Assembly: GCA_964518765.1 (NCBI GenBank)
Contig: CAZFJC010000012.1
Coordinates: 1-64,000 of the forward strand
Length of the DNA: 64,000 nucleotides
Direction of reading: 5' to 3'
From: CAZPNX01 sp964518765
GTDB taxonomy: Bacteria; Edwardsbacteria; AC1; EtOH8
In this document: positions 24,909 to 33,198 of the stretch, piece by piece
Layout of the letters: each line of letters starts with the position of its first letter
Numbering within the stretch: position 1 is the first letter of the stretch
Made by a program: the position numbers and the translations under genes
The notes under the pieces: generated by a model
What the model was told of the DNA's origin: nothing
Databases searched by the model: none
What the model saw: only the letters and a program-made list of their open reading frames with translations

Positions 24909-26387
24909 TCAGATCTCCCCCACCATGCCCATCAGCCCCTCCACCACCTGGGGATCGAACTGGCTGCCGCTCAGCTGCCTGATCTCGTCGACGATGGCCG
25001 GCAGAGGCATAGGCTGTCGATAGACCCGGGGCGAGGCCATGGCATCGAAGGCATCGGCCACCGCGATCACCCTGGCCCTCATCGGTATGTCGTCGCCCTT
25101 GAGCCCGTCGGGGTAGCCGCCCCCGTCCCAGCGCTCGTGATGGTGCCTGATATCGTCGGCGATTCCGTGCAGCCGGCCGATGTTGGCCACGATCTCGGCT
25201 CCCAGGTTCGGATGGCGTCGTATCAGATTCCATTCGGACTCGGACAGCTGGTGCCTCTGGTTGAGGACGCTGTCCGGCACCCCCAGTTTGCCGATGTCGT
25301 GAAGCAGGCAGGCCATCTCCAGCTCGCCGGCGTCCATCACCCCCCGCGACATCAGGTAGGCCTGGTTCATGTGGCCCACGATGCGTTTGGCCCGCGAGGC
25401 CACCCGCTCCGAATGGCCGCGGACGTAAGGGTCGCCGATCTCCACCGCCTTGACTAGGATTTTAATCATCTGGGCGCTAACGCCTGACAGCTCGTCCTCC
25501 AGGTGGAGGATCCGGTTGAGTTCGTCCGACATCTCTTGATGAAGACGCTTGATCTCGGTTTCGTAGGAGACCCGGAGCTGGCTGGTGAAGAAGGTCTTGG
25601 CCTGCTGGTAGTTCCTCAAGCCGCGCTCGATGGCCGGCGCCAGCTCCTGGGGGGCCTTGGCCCGCGTCACCAGGTCGCTGACCCCCAGTCTCCAGAAGTC
25701 CATGATCCGGGCCGCGGCCGCCTCCTCGGCCAACAGGATCACTGGCCGCATCGGGTTGTGGCGCTGCAGCTCCTCCACCGTCCGCTTGAGCTCGCCCATC
25801 TCCCTCTCCTGGGGCACCGACAGCAGCACCGCGTCCGGCCTCTCCACCTGCACTGCCTTCGGTACATCGCGCAAACTCTCCACCGTTTTGACGACGAAGG
25901 AGCCTGGAGCCAGCAGGCTCTGGGCCTGCCCGGGGAAAGCAAAATGCGGGCCGCAGGCCAGCACCCGGGGCGGCCGGCTTTTGACGCCGGCCGCCTTGGC
26001 CCGGCCATCATGTCGGGATACCGCCTCGGCCAGCTCGTCGACGATCTTGCCGGCCAGCACCTCGAAGTCCAATGGTTTCTCCAGGTACTGAGAGGCCCCC
26101 ATGGCCTTCAGCCTTTCCTCTATCTCGTTGGTGCCGAAGGCGGTGGTCAAAATCACCGGTGTGTCGGGATGGAACTCCCTGAGGTAGGAAAGCAGCTCGA
26201 ACCCGTCCATCTGCGGCATCTTGATGTCGGTGACCACCAGGTCAACCGGGTGGGTGCGCAGGTGCTCCACCGCCTGTCTGCCGTTTTCGGCTGTGGACAC
26301 CAAGAAATCATGGCGGTAGGCCTTGAAACCCTCCTCCAGCAGGGCCAGGAATGACTTTTCGTCATCGACGATCAGTACATGCTTCAT
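24909..26387 (-). CDS. Response regulator with HD-GYP domain (c-di-GMP phosphodiesterase)
   Basis: This protein has 492 residues. Receiver 1 (about 1-125) has IVDDE, the phospho-Asp in VVTDIKMPQ, TTAF and EKPL. A second, degenerate receiver-like segment (about 140-250) lacks the acidic pair. After a helical linker comes HD-GYP (about 320-492) with LLHDIGKLGVP and HHERWDGGGYPDGL, the full HD and GYP motifs. It should degrade c-di-GMP when its receiver is phosphorylated. It lies directly downstream of the large hybrid kinase at 26440-30840, its probable partner, and upstream of the CheX-like phosphatase. Confidence 0.94.
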   Translation of the reverse strand: MKHVLIVDDEKSFLALLEEGFKAYRHDFLVSTAENGRQAVEHLRTHPVDLVVTDIKMPQMDGFELLSYLREFHPDTPVILTTAFGTNEIEERLKAMGASQYLEKPLDFEVLAGKIVDELAEAVSRHDGRAKAAGVKSRPPRVLACGPHFAFPGQAQSLLAPGSFVVKTVESLRDVPKAVQVERPDAVLLSVPQEREMGELKRTVEELQRHNPMRPVILLAEEAAAARIMDFWRLGVSDLVTRAKAPQELAPAIERGLRNYQQAKTFFTSQLRVSYETEIKRLHQEMSDELNRILHLEDELSGVSAQMIKILVKAVEIGDPYVRGHSERVASRAKRIVGHMNQAYLMSRGVMDAGELEMACLLHDIGKLGVPDSVLNQRHQLSESEWNLIRRHPNLGAEIVANIGRLHGIADDIRHHHERWDGGGYPDGLKGDDIPMRARVIAVADAFDAMASPRVYRQPMPLPAIVDEIRQLSGSQFDPQVVEGLMGMVGEI

Positions 26388-26439
26388 CTGTATTTCCTCG
26401 ATATTGATTCCAATCTTCGCCCCGAGGGCGCTCCGGACA

Positions 26440-29400
26440 TCAGCCGGCGGCCGCCGGCAGCCTGAGGGCGACCTTGGTGCCCCTCCCTCTTTCGCTCACC
26501 ACCTCGATCTCCCCGTTCATTTTTACCATTATGTTCTTGGTGATCACCAGGCCCAGGCCGGTGCCCGAGGGTTTGGAGGTGTAGAATGGCTTGAATAGGT
26601 TTCTCTGCTGCTCCCGGCCGATGCCGCAGCCGTTGTCCTCCACGGCTATCTCCAGCATCTCGCCGTCCTTGGTCGAAGAGATGATTATCCTGGCGTCCTC
26701 CCTGCCCTGCAGGGCGTCGGCCGAGTTGGCCAGCAGGTTGAGGAGCACCTGCTGCAGAGCCCGGGGATCCAGCCAGGCTACGATCTCCCCGGATTGCAGC
26801 CTGGCCTCGATGGAGATTCCCCGCTTTTTGAAATCCTCCCCGGCCAGCAGCCGGATTTTGTCCAGAAACTGGTTGATCTCCACCCTCTCCGGCTTCAGGC
26901 TCTCGTACATACTGAAGTTCTTCAACGACCTCAGCAGGTCCTCCATCCGGGAAACCTCCTTTGAGGCCATCTCGACAACCTTGATGATCGTCTCCTTGGG
27001 ATAGGATTCCAGGTTCTTGGAGAGGATCCCTATGGCCATCTTGATGGAGGTCAGGGCGTTGCCTATCTCGTGGCGTATGCCGCTGAAGACGTAGCCGATG
27101 TTCTCCATGGTGTTGACCGCCTCGGCGATGGAGCGTAGCCTTCGCTGTTCGGTGACGTCCCTGACGGCCGTCACGTGGGCCGCCGTGCCGTCGGGTCCGG
27201 TCACCGGCGATAGGGTGGCCTCGGCCTCGAATTCGGTGCCGTCCGCCCGGGACATGGTGAACTGCCCGTGCCAGGGCCTTCCCCGCTCCAGAAGCCGGGC
27301 GATCTCCCGGCGGTAGGCCAGTTGGAATTCGCCGCCCAGCACCTCTCCCCGGTCCCGTCCCAACAGCTCCTCTCGGCTACGGCCCGACATCTCCTGGAAG
27401 GCCGGGTTGATATAGCGGATGGCCCCCTGGGGATCGGTGATGACCACCCCCTCGGCCGCCTGCTCTATGGCCGCCACCAGATGCTTCCGCTCCTCCTCGG
27501 CGCTCTTTCTCTCCATAGCCAGGGCGATCTGATGGGAGACGAAGGTCAACACCTCCTTATCCCGCTCGCCGTAGGACTGACTCTCCTGGTAGCTGTGGAC
27601 CACCAGCGCCCCGAAGGCCTTCTCCCCCCGTTTCAGCGGTACCCCCAGCCAGCAAGAGTCGGGCGTGCCGTGATAGGTGATCAATCCGGCCGACACCATG
27701 TTGCGGATGGAATTGCCGGTGGCCAGCAGCGGCTGGCCGGTGGTGATAACGTGCTCGGTGATCCCGTTGCCGAATGGCCGGGGGGCCGGTTTGGGGTCCC
27801 GCTCGTCCACATAGTAAGGGAACTGAAGCGTTTTGGTTGCCGGATCGACCAAGGCGATGTAGAAGTTCCGGGCGTACATCAACTGGCTGATGACACCGTG
27901 AACCGAGCGATAGAACTCCTGGATGTCCCGGCTGGTGCCGGTGGTCTCCGCCAGCTTGTAGAGGGCGGCCTCCAACAGACGGGCGTGGCGCTGTTCGGTG
28001 ATGTCCTCCACCGTCCCTTCGTAATAGACGGTCTTGCCCGTTTGGTCCCTGATGGCGATGGCGTTCTCCCGGACATAGATGGTGCTGCCGTCCTTGCGGC
28101 GCCACTCGGATTCCAGGGCCCGGACCATGCCCTCCCTCTCGATCAGTTCCCGGAAGCGGGCCCGGCTGAGGCCGGGGCCGTAGATGTCCTCCTTCTCCAG
28201 GTTGACCCTCTGCAGCTCCTGGAGGCTGTCGTAGCCCAACATCCTCACCAGGAAGGGATTGGCCATCAGCACCTGGCCCTCGGGGTTGGTGCGGTAGACG
28301 CCGATGGGCATGTTCTCGAACAGGTTGCGGTAATGCTCCTCCTTCTCCCATAGCGCCCGCTCTGCCCTCTTGCGGTCGGTGATATCGACCACGAAGCCCT
28401 CCAATGCCAGGGCCTGGCCCTCCGAGGAATAGACCCAGCGTCCCTGCTCCCAGACCCATCGCTCCTCGCCCGAGGCGTCCCGGATGCGGTATATTATCTG
28501 GAAGGGCTGGCGGCTGGCGGCCGCGTTTTGATGCTCGGCCTCCACCAGCATCCGGTCCTCCTCGAACACCAGCGAATCGTAGGATACCGCCCCCTCGCCC
28601 AACAGCTGGTCCGGCCGGTATCCGGTTAGCTCCAGGCATCCCTGGCTGGCGAACTCCATGATATTTCCCCCCTGGCCGCCCCTGCGGTAGGCCATGCCGG
28701 GCAGGTTGGAGAGCAGCGTGCTCAGGGCCCGCTGGCTTTCGGACATCCGATCCTCGGCCAGCTTATACTCGGTGCGGTCGCGGGAGACCACTACCACATG
28801 GGTGATGATCCCTTGGTGATTTCGGTAGGGGTAATAGGCCACGTCGAAGAAGCGGCGCCCCAGGGCGGCGAACTCGAACCACTTTTGGTAGTGCACCTCC
28901 TCCCCCCGGAAGCCCTGCTCCAAATATTGGCCGATGATCTTGGCCGCCTCCGGCCCCCAGACCTCCTCCACCGTTCGTCCGACTATCTCCTCCCGGGCCT
29001 TGCGGTGAGCCTGGCAATAGGCCTCGTTGGCCGCCTCGTACACCTGGTCGCTGCGGATCAAGGTCATCAGGTCCTTGGAGGCGTTGACGGCGAACTCATA
29101 CTTCATCCGGGCCTCGTCTGACTGGGTGCGGTCGGTGATGTCCATTCCCGAGATGAGTATGCTGGCCGGCTGGCCCTCCTCGGCAATCATCACGTTCTTC
29201 TGGGAGAAGAGGATGGTGCGGAGCGAGCCGTCCCTGGACAGCACCCCCACCTGGAGCTCCGGGGTGCTCTCCCCCCTGAAGTTCCTCTCCAGGTCGGCCA
29301 ACACCGCCTCCCGCTGCTCGAAGACCACGAATTTTAGCACCGGCATCCCCACCACCTCCTCCCGTCGGTAGCCCAGCCTCTCCAAGGCTACCCGATTGAC

Positions 29401-30840
29401 ATCCTGGATTGTCCCGTTGGCTCCAATGATGATGTTGATGGTCGGGCTTTCCTCATAGAGGAAGCGGTATTTCTCCTCTGACTTGCGCAGGGCGGTTTCG
29501 GTCCACTGCCGTTCGGCTATCTCCACCTTGAGGGCTTCGTTGGCCTCGGCCAGCTCCCGGGTCCGCTGTTCGACCTTCTCCTCCAGCACCAGGGCGGAGC
29601 GCTGTAACTCCTGCTCCATCCGACGCCGGTCGGTGACGTCCTCGGCGATGGAAAGAGTGCCCCAGGGTGTGGGGTAAACCCAGGTGTAAAAATATCGGCC
29701 TCCCTTTTCCTCCTCCATTTGCTGGGGCTGCCCGTCGGACATGGCCCTTTGGAAGGCCTGATGGATCGAGGTCCCCTCGAATCCCTGAAGGACCTCTAAG
29801 ATACTCCTGCCCTCCACCGCCTGGGGGCTCAATCCTAAAAGTTCGGCGTAGGCCTGGTTGCAGTAATTGACCGTCATGTCGCGGCGCACCGAAAGTATCG
29901 GCGCCCTGATGCAGTCCAGCAGGGTGCGGTGCTTCAGCTCGCTCTCCCGCAGCAGCTCTACGGTTCTTTTCTTCTCCAGGGCGGCGGCGATGTGCTGGGA
30001 GACGAAGGACATGATCTCCTGCTCCGGCTCGCTCAAGCGGCAGCCGGGATCGTAGCTCTGGATGGCTAGTACTCCGAAGATACGCTCCTCGCTCTTCAAG
30101 GGCACCCCCAGCCAGTCGACCGCGGGTGTGCCGTAGCCGCTAATCCCTAGTTTTTCTAGCTCCGCCCGCCTTTCATGAACCATCAAAAGGGGCCGGCCGC
30201 TGCGGATGACATATTCGGTGAGGTTGTTGCCCAGAGGCCGCTCCCGGGGCGGTGAATCCTTTTCGTCCGAGTAATAGGGAAAGCTCAGGGTGTTGCGGAT
30301 CGGATCGTGGAGGGCGATGTAGAGGTTGTTCACCGGTATCAGGGTCTTCACCACCTGGTGGATGTCCTGGTAGAATTTGGCCATGTCGGCGGTCGATCCG
30401 GAGAGCTCGGAGATACGATAGAGCGCTTCCCGGATCATCTCGCTCCGCCTGCGTTCGCTCCGCTCCTGGACCTCGCGCAGGGCCCGCAGGATGGCCGGCG
30501 TCAGCCTTCCCAGTTTGTCCTTGATGACGTAGTCGGTGGCTCCGCTTTTAAGAGCCTCCACCGCCAGCTCCTCCCCCATCACCCCGGAGACGAAGATGAA
30601 GGGCACCTCGGGTCGCTTCCGGCGGGTCACCGCCAGGGCCGCCAGCCCGTCGAACCCAGGGACCTTGTAGTCCGCCAGGATGATGTCCGGCCGGTGGTAC
30701 TCCAGCCCGGCCAAAAAGTCCTGCTCGGTGGTTACCACCCTGGAGGAATGGGCCAGGTTTGACCGCTGCAGCTCCTGCTCGATCAGCTTGGCGTCAACCT
30801 CGTCGTCCTCTAGGATCAATATCCTTAGTTCCCTGCTCAT
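26440..30840 (-). CDS. Receiver/GAF/multi-PAS histidine kinase (1466 residues)
   Basis: This is a very large soluble sensor kinase. In order: an N-terminal receiver (LILEDDE, LADYKVPG, KD), GAF 1 (about 140-310), a series of about five PAS domains (about 315-985), GAF 2 (about 995-1160), a last PAS, then a kinase core. The core has an H-box GIRHEIGNALTS, an N-box NLLANSADALQG, DNGCGIG and GTGLGLVI. The two GAF domains are close paralogues of each other (FYIAL/LYIALHDP, FPYYVDE/FPYYSDE, GNGITEHV/GNNLTEYV). No membrane segment is visible, so signals are cytosolic. GGAGG lies 10 bases before ATG 30840. The adjacent HD-GYP regulator is the likely phosphate acceptor. Confidence 0.95.
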   Translation of the reverse strand: MSRELRILILEDDEVDAKLIEQELQRSNLAHSSRVVTTEQDFLAGLEYHRPDIILADYKVPGFDGLAALAVTRRKRPEVPFIFVSGVMGEELAVEALKSGATDYVIKDKLGRLTPAILRALREVQERSERRRSEMIREALYRISELSGSTADMAKFYQDIHQVVKTLIPVNNLYIALHDPIRNTLSFPYYSDEKDSPPRERPLGNNLTEYVIRSGRPLLMVHERRAELEKLGISGYGTPAVDWLGVPLKSEERIFGVLAIQSYDPGCRLSEPEQEIMSFVSQHIAAALEKKRTVELLRESELKHRTLLDCIRAPILSVRRDMTVNYCNQAYAELLGLSPQAVEGRSILEVLQGFEGTSIHQAFQRAMSDGQPQQMEEEKGGRYFYTWVYPTPWGTLSIAEDVTDRRRMEQELQRSALVLEEKVEQRTRELAEANEALKVEIAERQWTETALRKSEEKYRFLYEESPTINIIIGANGTIQDVNRVALERLGYRREEVVGMPVLKFVVFEQREAVLADLERNFRGESTPELQVGVLSRDGSLRTILFSQKNVMIAEEGQPASILISGMDITDRTQSDEARMKYEFAVNASKDLMTLIRSDQVYEAANEAYCQAHRKAREEIVGRTVEEVWGPEAAKIIGQYLEQGFRGEEVHYQKWFEFAALGRRFFDVAYYPYRNHQGIITHVVVVSRDRTEYKLAEDRMSESQRALSTLLSNLPGMAYRRGGQGGNIMEFASQGCLELTGYRPDQLLGEGAVSYDSLVFEEDRMLVEAEHQNAAASRQPFQIIYRIRDASGEERWVWEQGRWVYSSEGQALALEGFVVDITDRKRAERALWEKEEHYRNLFENMPIGVYRTNPEGQVLMANPFLVRMLGYDSLQELQRVNLEKEDIYGPGLSRARFRELIEREGMVRALESEWRRKDGSTIYVRENAIAIRDQTGKTVYYEGTVEDITEQRHARLLEAALYKLAETTGTSRDIQEFYRSVHGVISQLMYARNFYIALVDPATKTLQFPYYVDERDPKPAPRPFGNGITEHVITTGQPLLATGNSIRNMVSAGLITYHGTPDSCWLGVPLKRGEKAFGALVVHSYQESQSYGERDKEVLTFVSHQIALAMERKSAEEERKHLVAAIEQAAEGVVITDPQGAIRYINPAFQEMSGRSREELLGRDRGEVLGGEFQLAYRREIARLLERGRPWHGQFTMSRADGTEFEAEATLSPVTGPDGTAAHVTAVRDVTEQRRLRSIAEAVNTMENIGYVFSGIRHEIGNALTSIKMAIGILSKNLESYPKETIIKVVEMASKEVSRMEDLLRSLKNFSMYESLKPERVEINQFLDKIRLLAGEDFKKRGISIEARLQSGEIVAWLDPRALQQVLLNLLANSADALQGREDARIIISSTKDGEMLEIAVEDNGCGIGREQQRNLFKPFYTSKPSGTGLGLVITKNIMVKMNGEIEVVSERGRGTKVALRLPAAAG

Positions 30841-30884
30841 GGCCCCCTCCTCCGGTTATTGGGGATCCTGCCCAGCGTAAGTTT

Positions 30885-31000
30885 GCCTCCGTCGTTGTCA
30901 TCCTGAAATGGACTCCTGCCTCGCAAGTTGTCGGATCGCCATTGTCATCCTGGGATGGCTTCCTGCCTGGCATTTTGAAGGATGACCGCCTCGGGGTGAC
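30885..31000. repeat. Dispersed GTCATCCTG-type repeat
   Basis: Two related stretches (TTGTCATCCTGAAATGG and TTGTCATCCTGGGATGG) are each followed by TTCCTGCCT or a close relative, and the element ends in GGGGTGAC. It lies between the kinase gene and the aminotransferase gene. Similar elements with GTCA...TGAC ends occur at 47940-48012, 49727-49790 and 58637-58680. Confidence 0.5.
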
Positions 31001-31004
31001 AGGC

Positions 31005-32111
31005 CTAAAAGAACTTGGCGATGGCCTCGACCACCTGGTCCTGCTGGGCTGGGGTAATCTCAGGGTATATCGGCAGCGAGAAGACCTGGCTGGCCGCCTC
31101 CTCGGCCACCGGGTAGGAGCCCTTCCCCTTGCCCAGGAACGAGAAGGCCGGCTGCAGGTGCAGGGGGATGGGATAATGCACGGCGTTGGGCACGCCATTT
31201 TTATTCAGGTGCTCGATCATAGCATCCCGCCTTCCGGTGCGCAGGGTGTATTGGTGGTAGATCATCTCATTGTAGGGCCTGACCTGGGGCGTCCTGATGT
31301 CCCCCACCCCCTTGAAGGCCCGGTCGTAGTAGGCCGCCTTCTCCCGTCGCGCCTGGTTCCACTGGTCGAGATATTTCAGCTTGACGCCCAGCACCGCGGC
31401 CTGGAGCGCGTCCAGCCTGGAGTTGACCCCGATCCTGACATGGTGGTACTTCCTGTCCGAGCCGTGCTGGCGCAGCACCTTGCATTCCCTCTGCATGGCC
31501 TCGTCCGAGGTCAGGATCATGCCTCCGTCGCCGTAGGCCCCCAGGTTCTTGCTGGGGAAGAAGGACAGTCCGGCGATGTGGCCCATGGAGCCGGTCTGCC
31601 GGCCCCGGTATCTGGCCCCCAGGCTCTGGGCGCAGTCCTCGATCACCTTGAGGTTGTGCTTTTGGGCAATGGCCATTACCTCGTCCATGTCGGCCGCCTG
31701 GCCGTAGATGTGCACCGGCATGATGGCCTTGGTCTTGGAGGTGATGGCCGCCTCGATCTTGGTCGGATCGATGTTGAGGGTGTCCGGGCAGACGTCCACG
31801 AACACCGGCCTGGCCGGGATCCAGGTGACCACCTCGGCGGTGGCGATGAAGGTGAAGGGGGTGGTGATGACTTCGTCTCCCTCAGAGACCCCGGCGGCCT
31901 TGAGCGCCAGGTAGAGGGCGTCGGTGCCCGAGTTGACCCCTATCCCGTATTTGACCCCGACGTATTGGGCCACTGCCGCTTCGAACTCCTCGACCGTCTT
32001 CCCCAGGATGAAGCCTCCGGAAGAGACCACCTTCTCGATGGCGGCGTCGATTTCGGGCTTGATGGTGCGGTACTGGGCCGTTAGGTCCAGCAGGTAGAGT
32101 TTTTCTGCCAT
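31005..32111 (-). CDS. DegT/DnrJ/EryC1/StrS family sugar aminotransferase
   Basis: This 368-residue PLP-dependent enzyme transfers an amino group to a nucleotide-linked keto sugar during surface-glycan synthesis. Motifs are FILGKTVEEFE, GVNSGTDALYLAL, the Asp/Gln site in VIEDCAQSLGA, the Schiff-base Lys in SFFPSKNLGAYGDGG, and HYPIPLHLQ near the end. The resemblance is to WbpE/DesV-like members, but the substrate cannot be told. No other sugar genes are adjacent. Confidence 0.93.
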   Translation of the reverse strand: MAEKLYLLDLTAQYRTIKPEIDAAIEKVVSSGGFILGKTVEEFEAAVAQYVGVKYGIGVNSGTDALYLALKAAGVSEGDEVITTPFTFIATAEVVTWIPARPVFVDVCPDTLNIDPTKIEAAITSKTKAIMPVHIYGQAADMDEVMAIAQKHNLKVIEDCAQSLGARYRGRQTGSMGHIAGLSFFPSKNLGAYGDGGMILTSDEAMQRECKVLRQHGSDRKYHHVRIGVNSRLDALQAAVLGVKLKYLDQWNQARREKAAYYDRAFKGVGDIRTPQVRPYNEMIYHQYTLRTGRRDAMIEHLNKNGVPNAVHYPIPLHLQPAFSFLGKGKGSYPVAEEAASQVFSLPIYPEITPAQQDQVVEAIAKFF

Positions 32112-32139
32112 GGTGTTGGTTCCTTTATGGATTTATGTG

Positions 32140-32250
32140 TAAGTTTTAACGTTTAAGGGTTTGCGAAACGGGCGTAGCCGGTTTAAGTGACGACCACAAT
32201 AAAGAATAATGTGAAACTGCTGACGCAAACCCGTTTGTTATGTGAAGTGG
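32140..32250 (-). repeat. Putative attC-like recombination site at the 3' end of the AT-rich gene
   Basis: On the minus strand it begins CACATAACAAACGGGTTTGCG and, about 80 bases later, has CGCAAACCC followed by ACGTTAAAAC. The 9-base arms GGGTTTGCG/CGCAAACCC are perfectly complementary, and AAC/GTT ends frame the element, a layout like an integron cassette attC. The outer boxes do not fully fit the RYYYAAC/GTTRRRY rule. The left part overlaps the last codons of the metallopeptidase gene. Confidence 0.4.
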
Positions 32251-32975
32251 TTTAATTCATACTTACTTAGCTTTGTTTTTATTTTATTAGATACACAAGT
32301 ATTATATTTTAAGTTTATAATGTAATCGGTTACTTTATACTCAAATTCTTTTATTGGCATACCAAATGTATCAAAAAAACAACGAACAAAATCTTTTTTT
32401 ATATTCTTGTAAAATGTTTTGAATTTTGAAACACCAAAACGAGTTATTATCTGGTCAATAAAAACGCCAGCTATAGGATATGTTACATAATCTTGGTGTT
32501 TGTTGAATTCTTGATTTTGGGCTAACTTTGTTATACCAGGATAAGCGTTATTTTTAAGGTAATATTGAGTCCACGCTTCATTCGGGATTCCCCACCAAAC
32601 TTTATCAAAGTACATTGCCAGACCTTCGCGTAACAATTTCTGATTTGGTCTTGATAAGGTGTTAGAAGAGATTAAATGCACGTCCTCGTGAAAACCAATA
32701 CATTTAATTCTTCTATTGTATACAGCATATATTTTATCTGGACGTATAGCAAGACCATTGGTAGGTTCATTATTACCATATAGTTTGCCAATTTCATGTG
32801 GTGATTTACATAAATAATAATGTATTCTTATATTAGGCTTGACTTTTAGAATATCACAAATATATACATAGCAACTTTCTTGAAGTGAGATTATCTTTCC
32901 GATTTGTTTTTCCGCAAGAGAGTTGCTGTGATAATAAAAGTCATAGTGTGCTGTTTTTTTGATGTTCCAATTCAT
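32238..32975 (-). CDS. AT-rich putative zinc metallopeptidase (gluzincin-like, HExxH)
   Basis: This 245-residue protein without a signal peptide has HEDVH at residues 96-100, followed by REGLAMYF with a Glu (E117) 17 residues on. That is the zinc-ligand pattern of gluzincins such as the peptidase MA group. Other family features (TNGLAIRPDKIY before it, IAGVFIDQI after it) also fit. The gene is roughly one-third G+C, rich in Lys/Asn/Ile/Tyr codons and unlike every neighbour, so it was probably acquired recently. Its ends are framed by a 27-base imperfect inverted repeat (32224-32250 and 33006-33032). Function in the cell unknown. Confidence 0.8.
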   Translation of the reverse strand: MNWNIKKTAHYDFYYHSNSLAEKQIGKIISLQESCYVYICDILKVKPNIRIHYYLCKSPHEIGKLYGNNEPTNGLAIRPDKIYAVYNRRIKCIGFHEDVHLISSNTLSRPNQKLLREGLAMYFDKVWWGIPNEAWTQYYLKNNAYPGITKLAQNQEFNKHQDYVTYPIAGVFIDQIITRFGVSKFKTFYKNIKKDFVRCFFDTFGMPIKEFEYKVTDYIINLKYNTCVSNKIKTKLSKYELNHFT

Positions 32976-33005
32976 AAAATTAGAAAATTGTGTGTTTATT
33001 TATAG

Positions 33006-33160
33006 CCATTTCACATAACTACTGGCTTTGCGACATTACGTCGTGAAGCCGACCACCAGTGGCTGGATATGCGCACTGTTTCGTATATTTCCTCAATGGC
33101 TTTTACCCGTTCAACACTGCCTATAGCCCCTTACCCGACGTTGCCTTACTTTGACCGATC
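33006..33160. repeat. Putative attC-like site upstream of the AT-rich gene
   Basis: Plus-strand CACATAACTACTGGCTTTGCG (33012-33032) matches, in opposite orientation, the element at the other end of the AT-rich gene; the full 27-base arms differ at 5 positions. The rest of this 150-base non-coding stretch has further partial complementarity (CCACCAGTGG; GACGTTGCC near 33135). Either a second cassette site or a terminal repeat. Confidence 0.4.
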
Positions 33161-33198
33161 GTAAACACTCCCCGCGCCGCTGTATATATACCTTATCC

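Noticed and set aside
27268..28353. 361-codon open frame on the plus strand
   Set aside because: Opposite the multi-PAS kinase; no recognisable motif.
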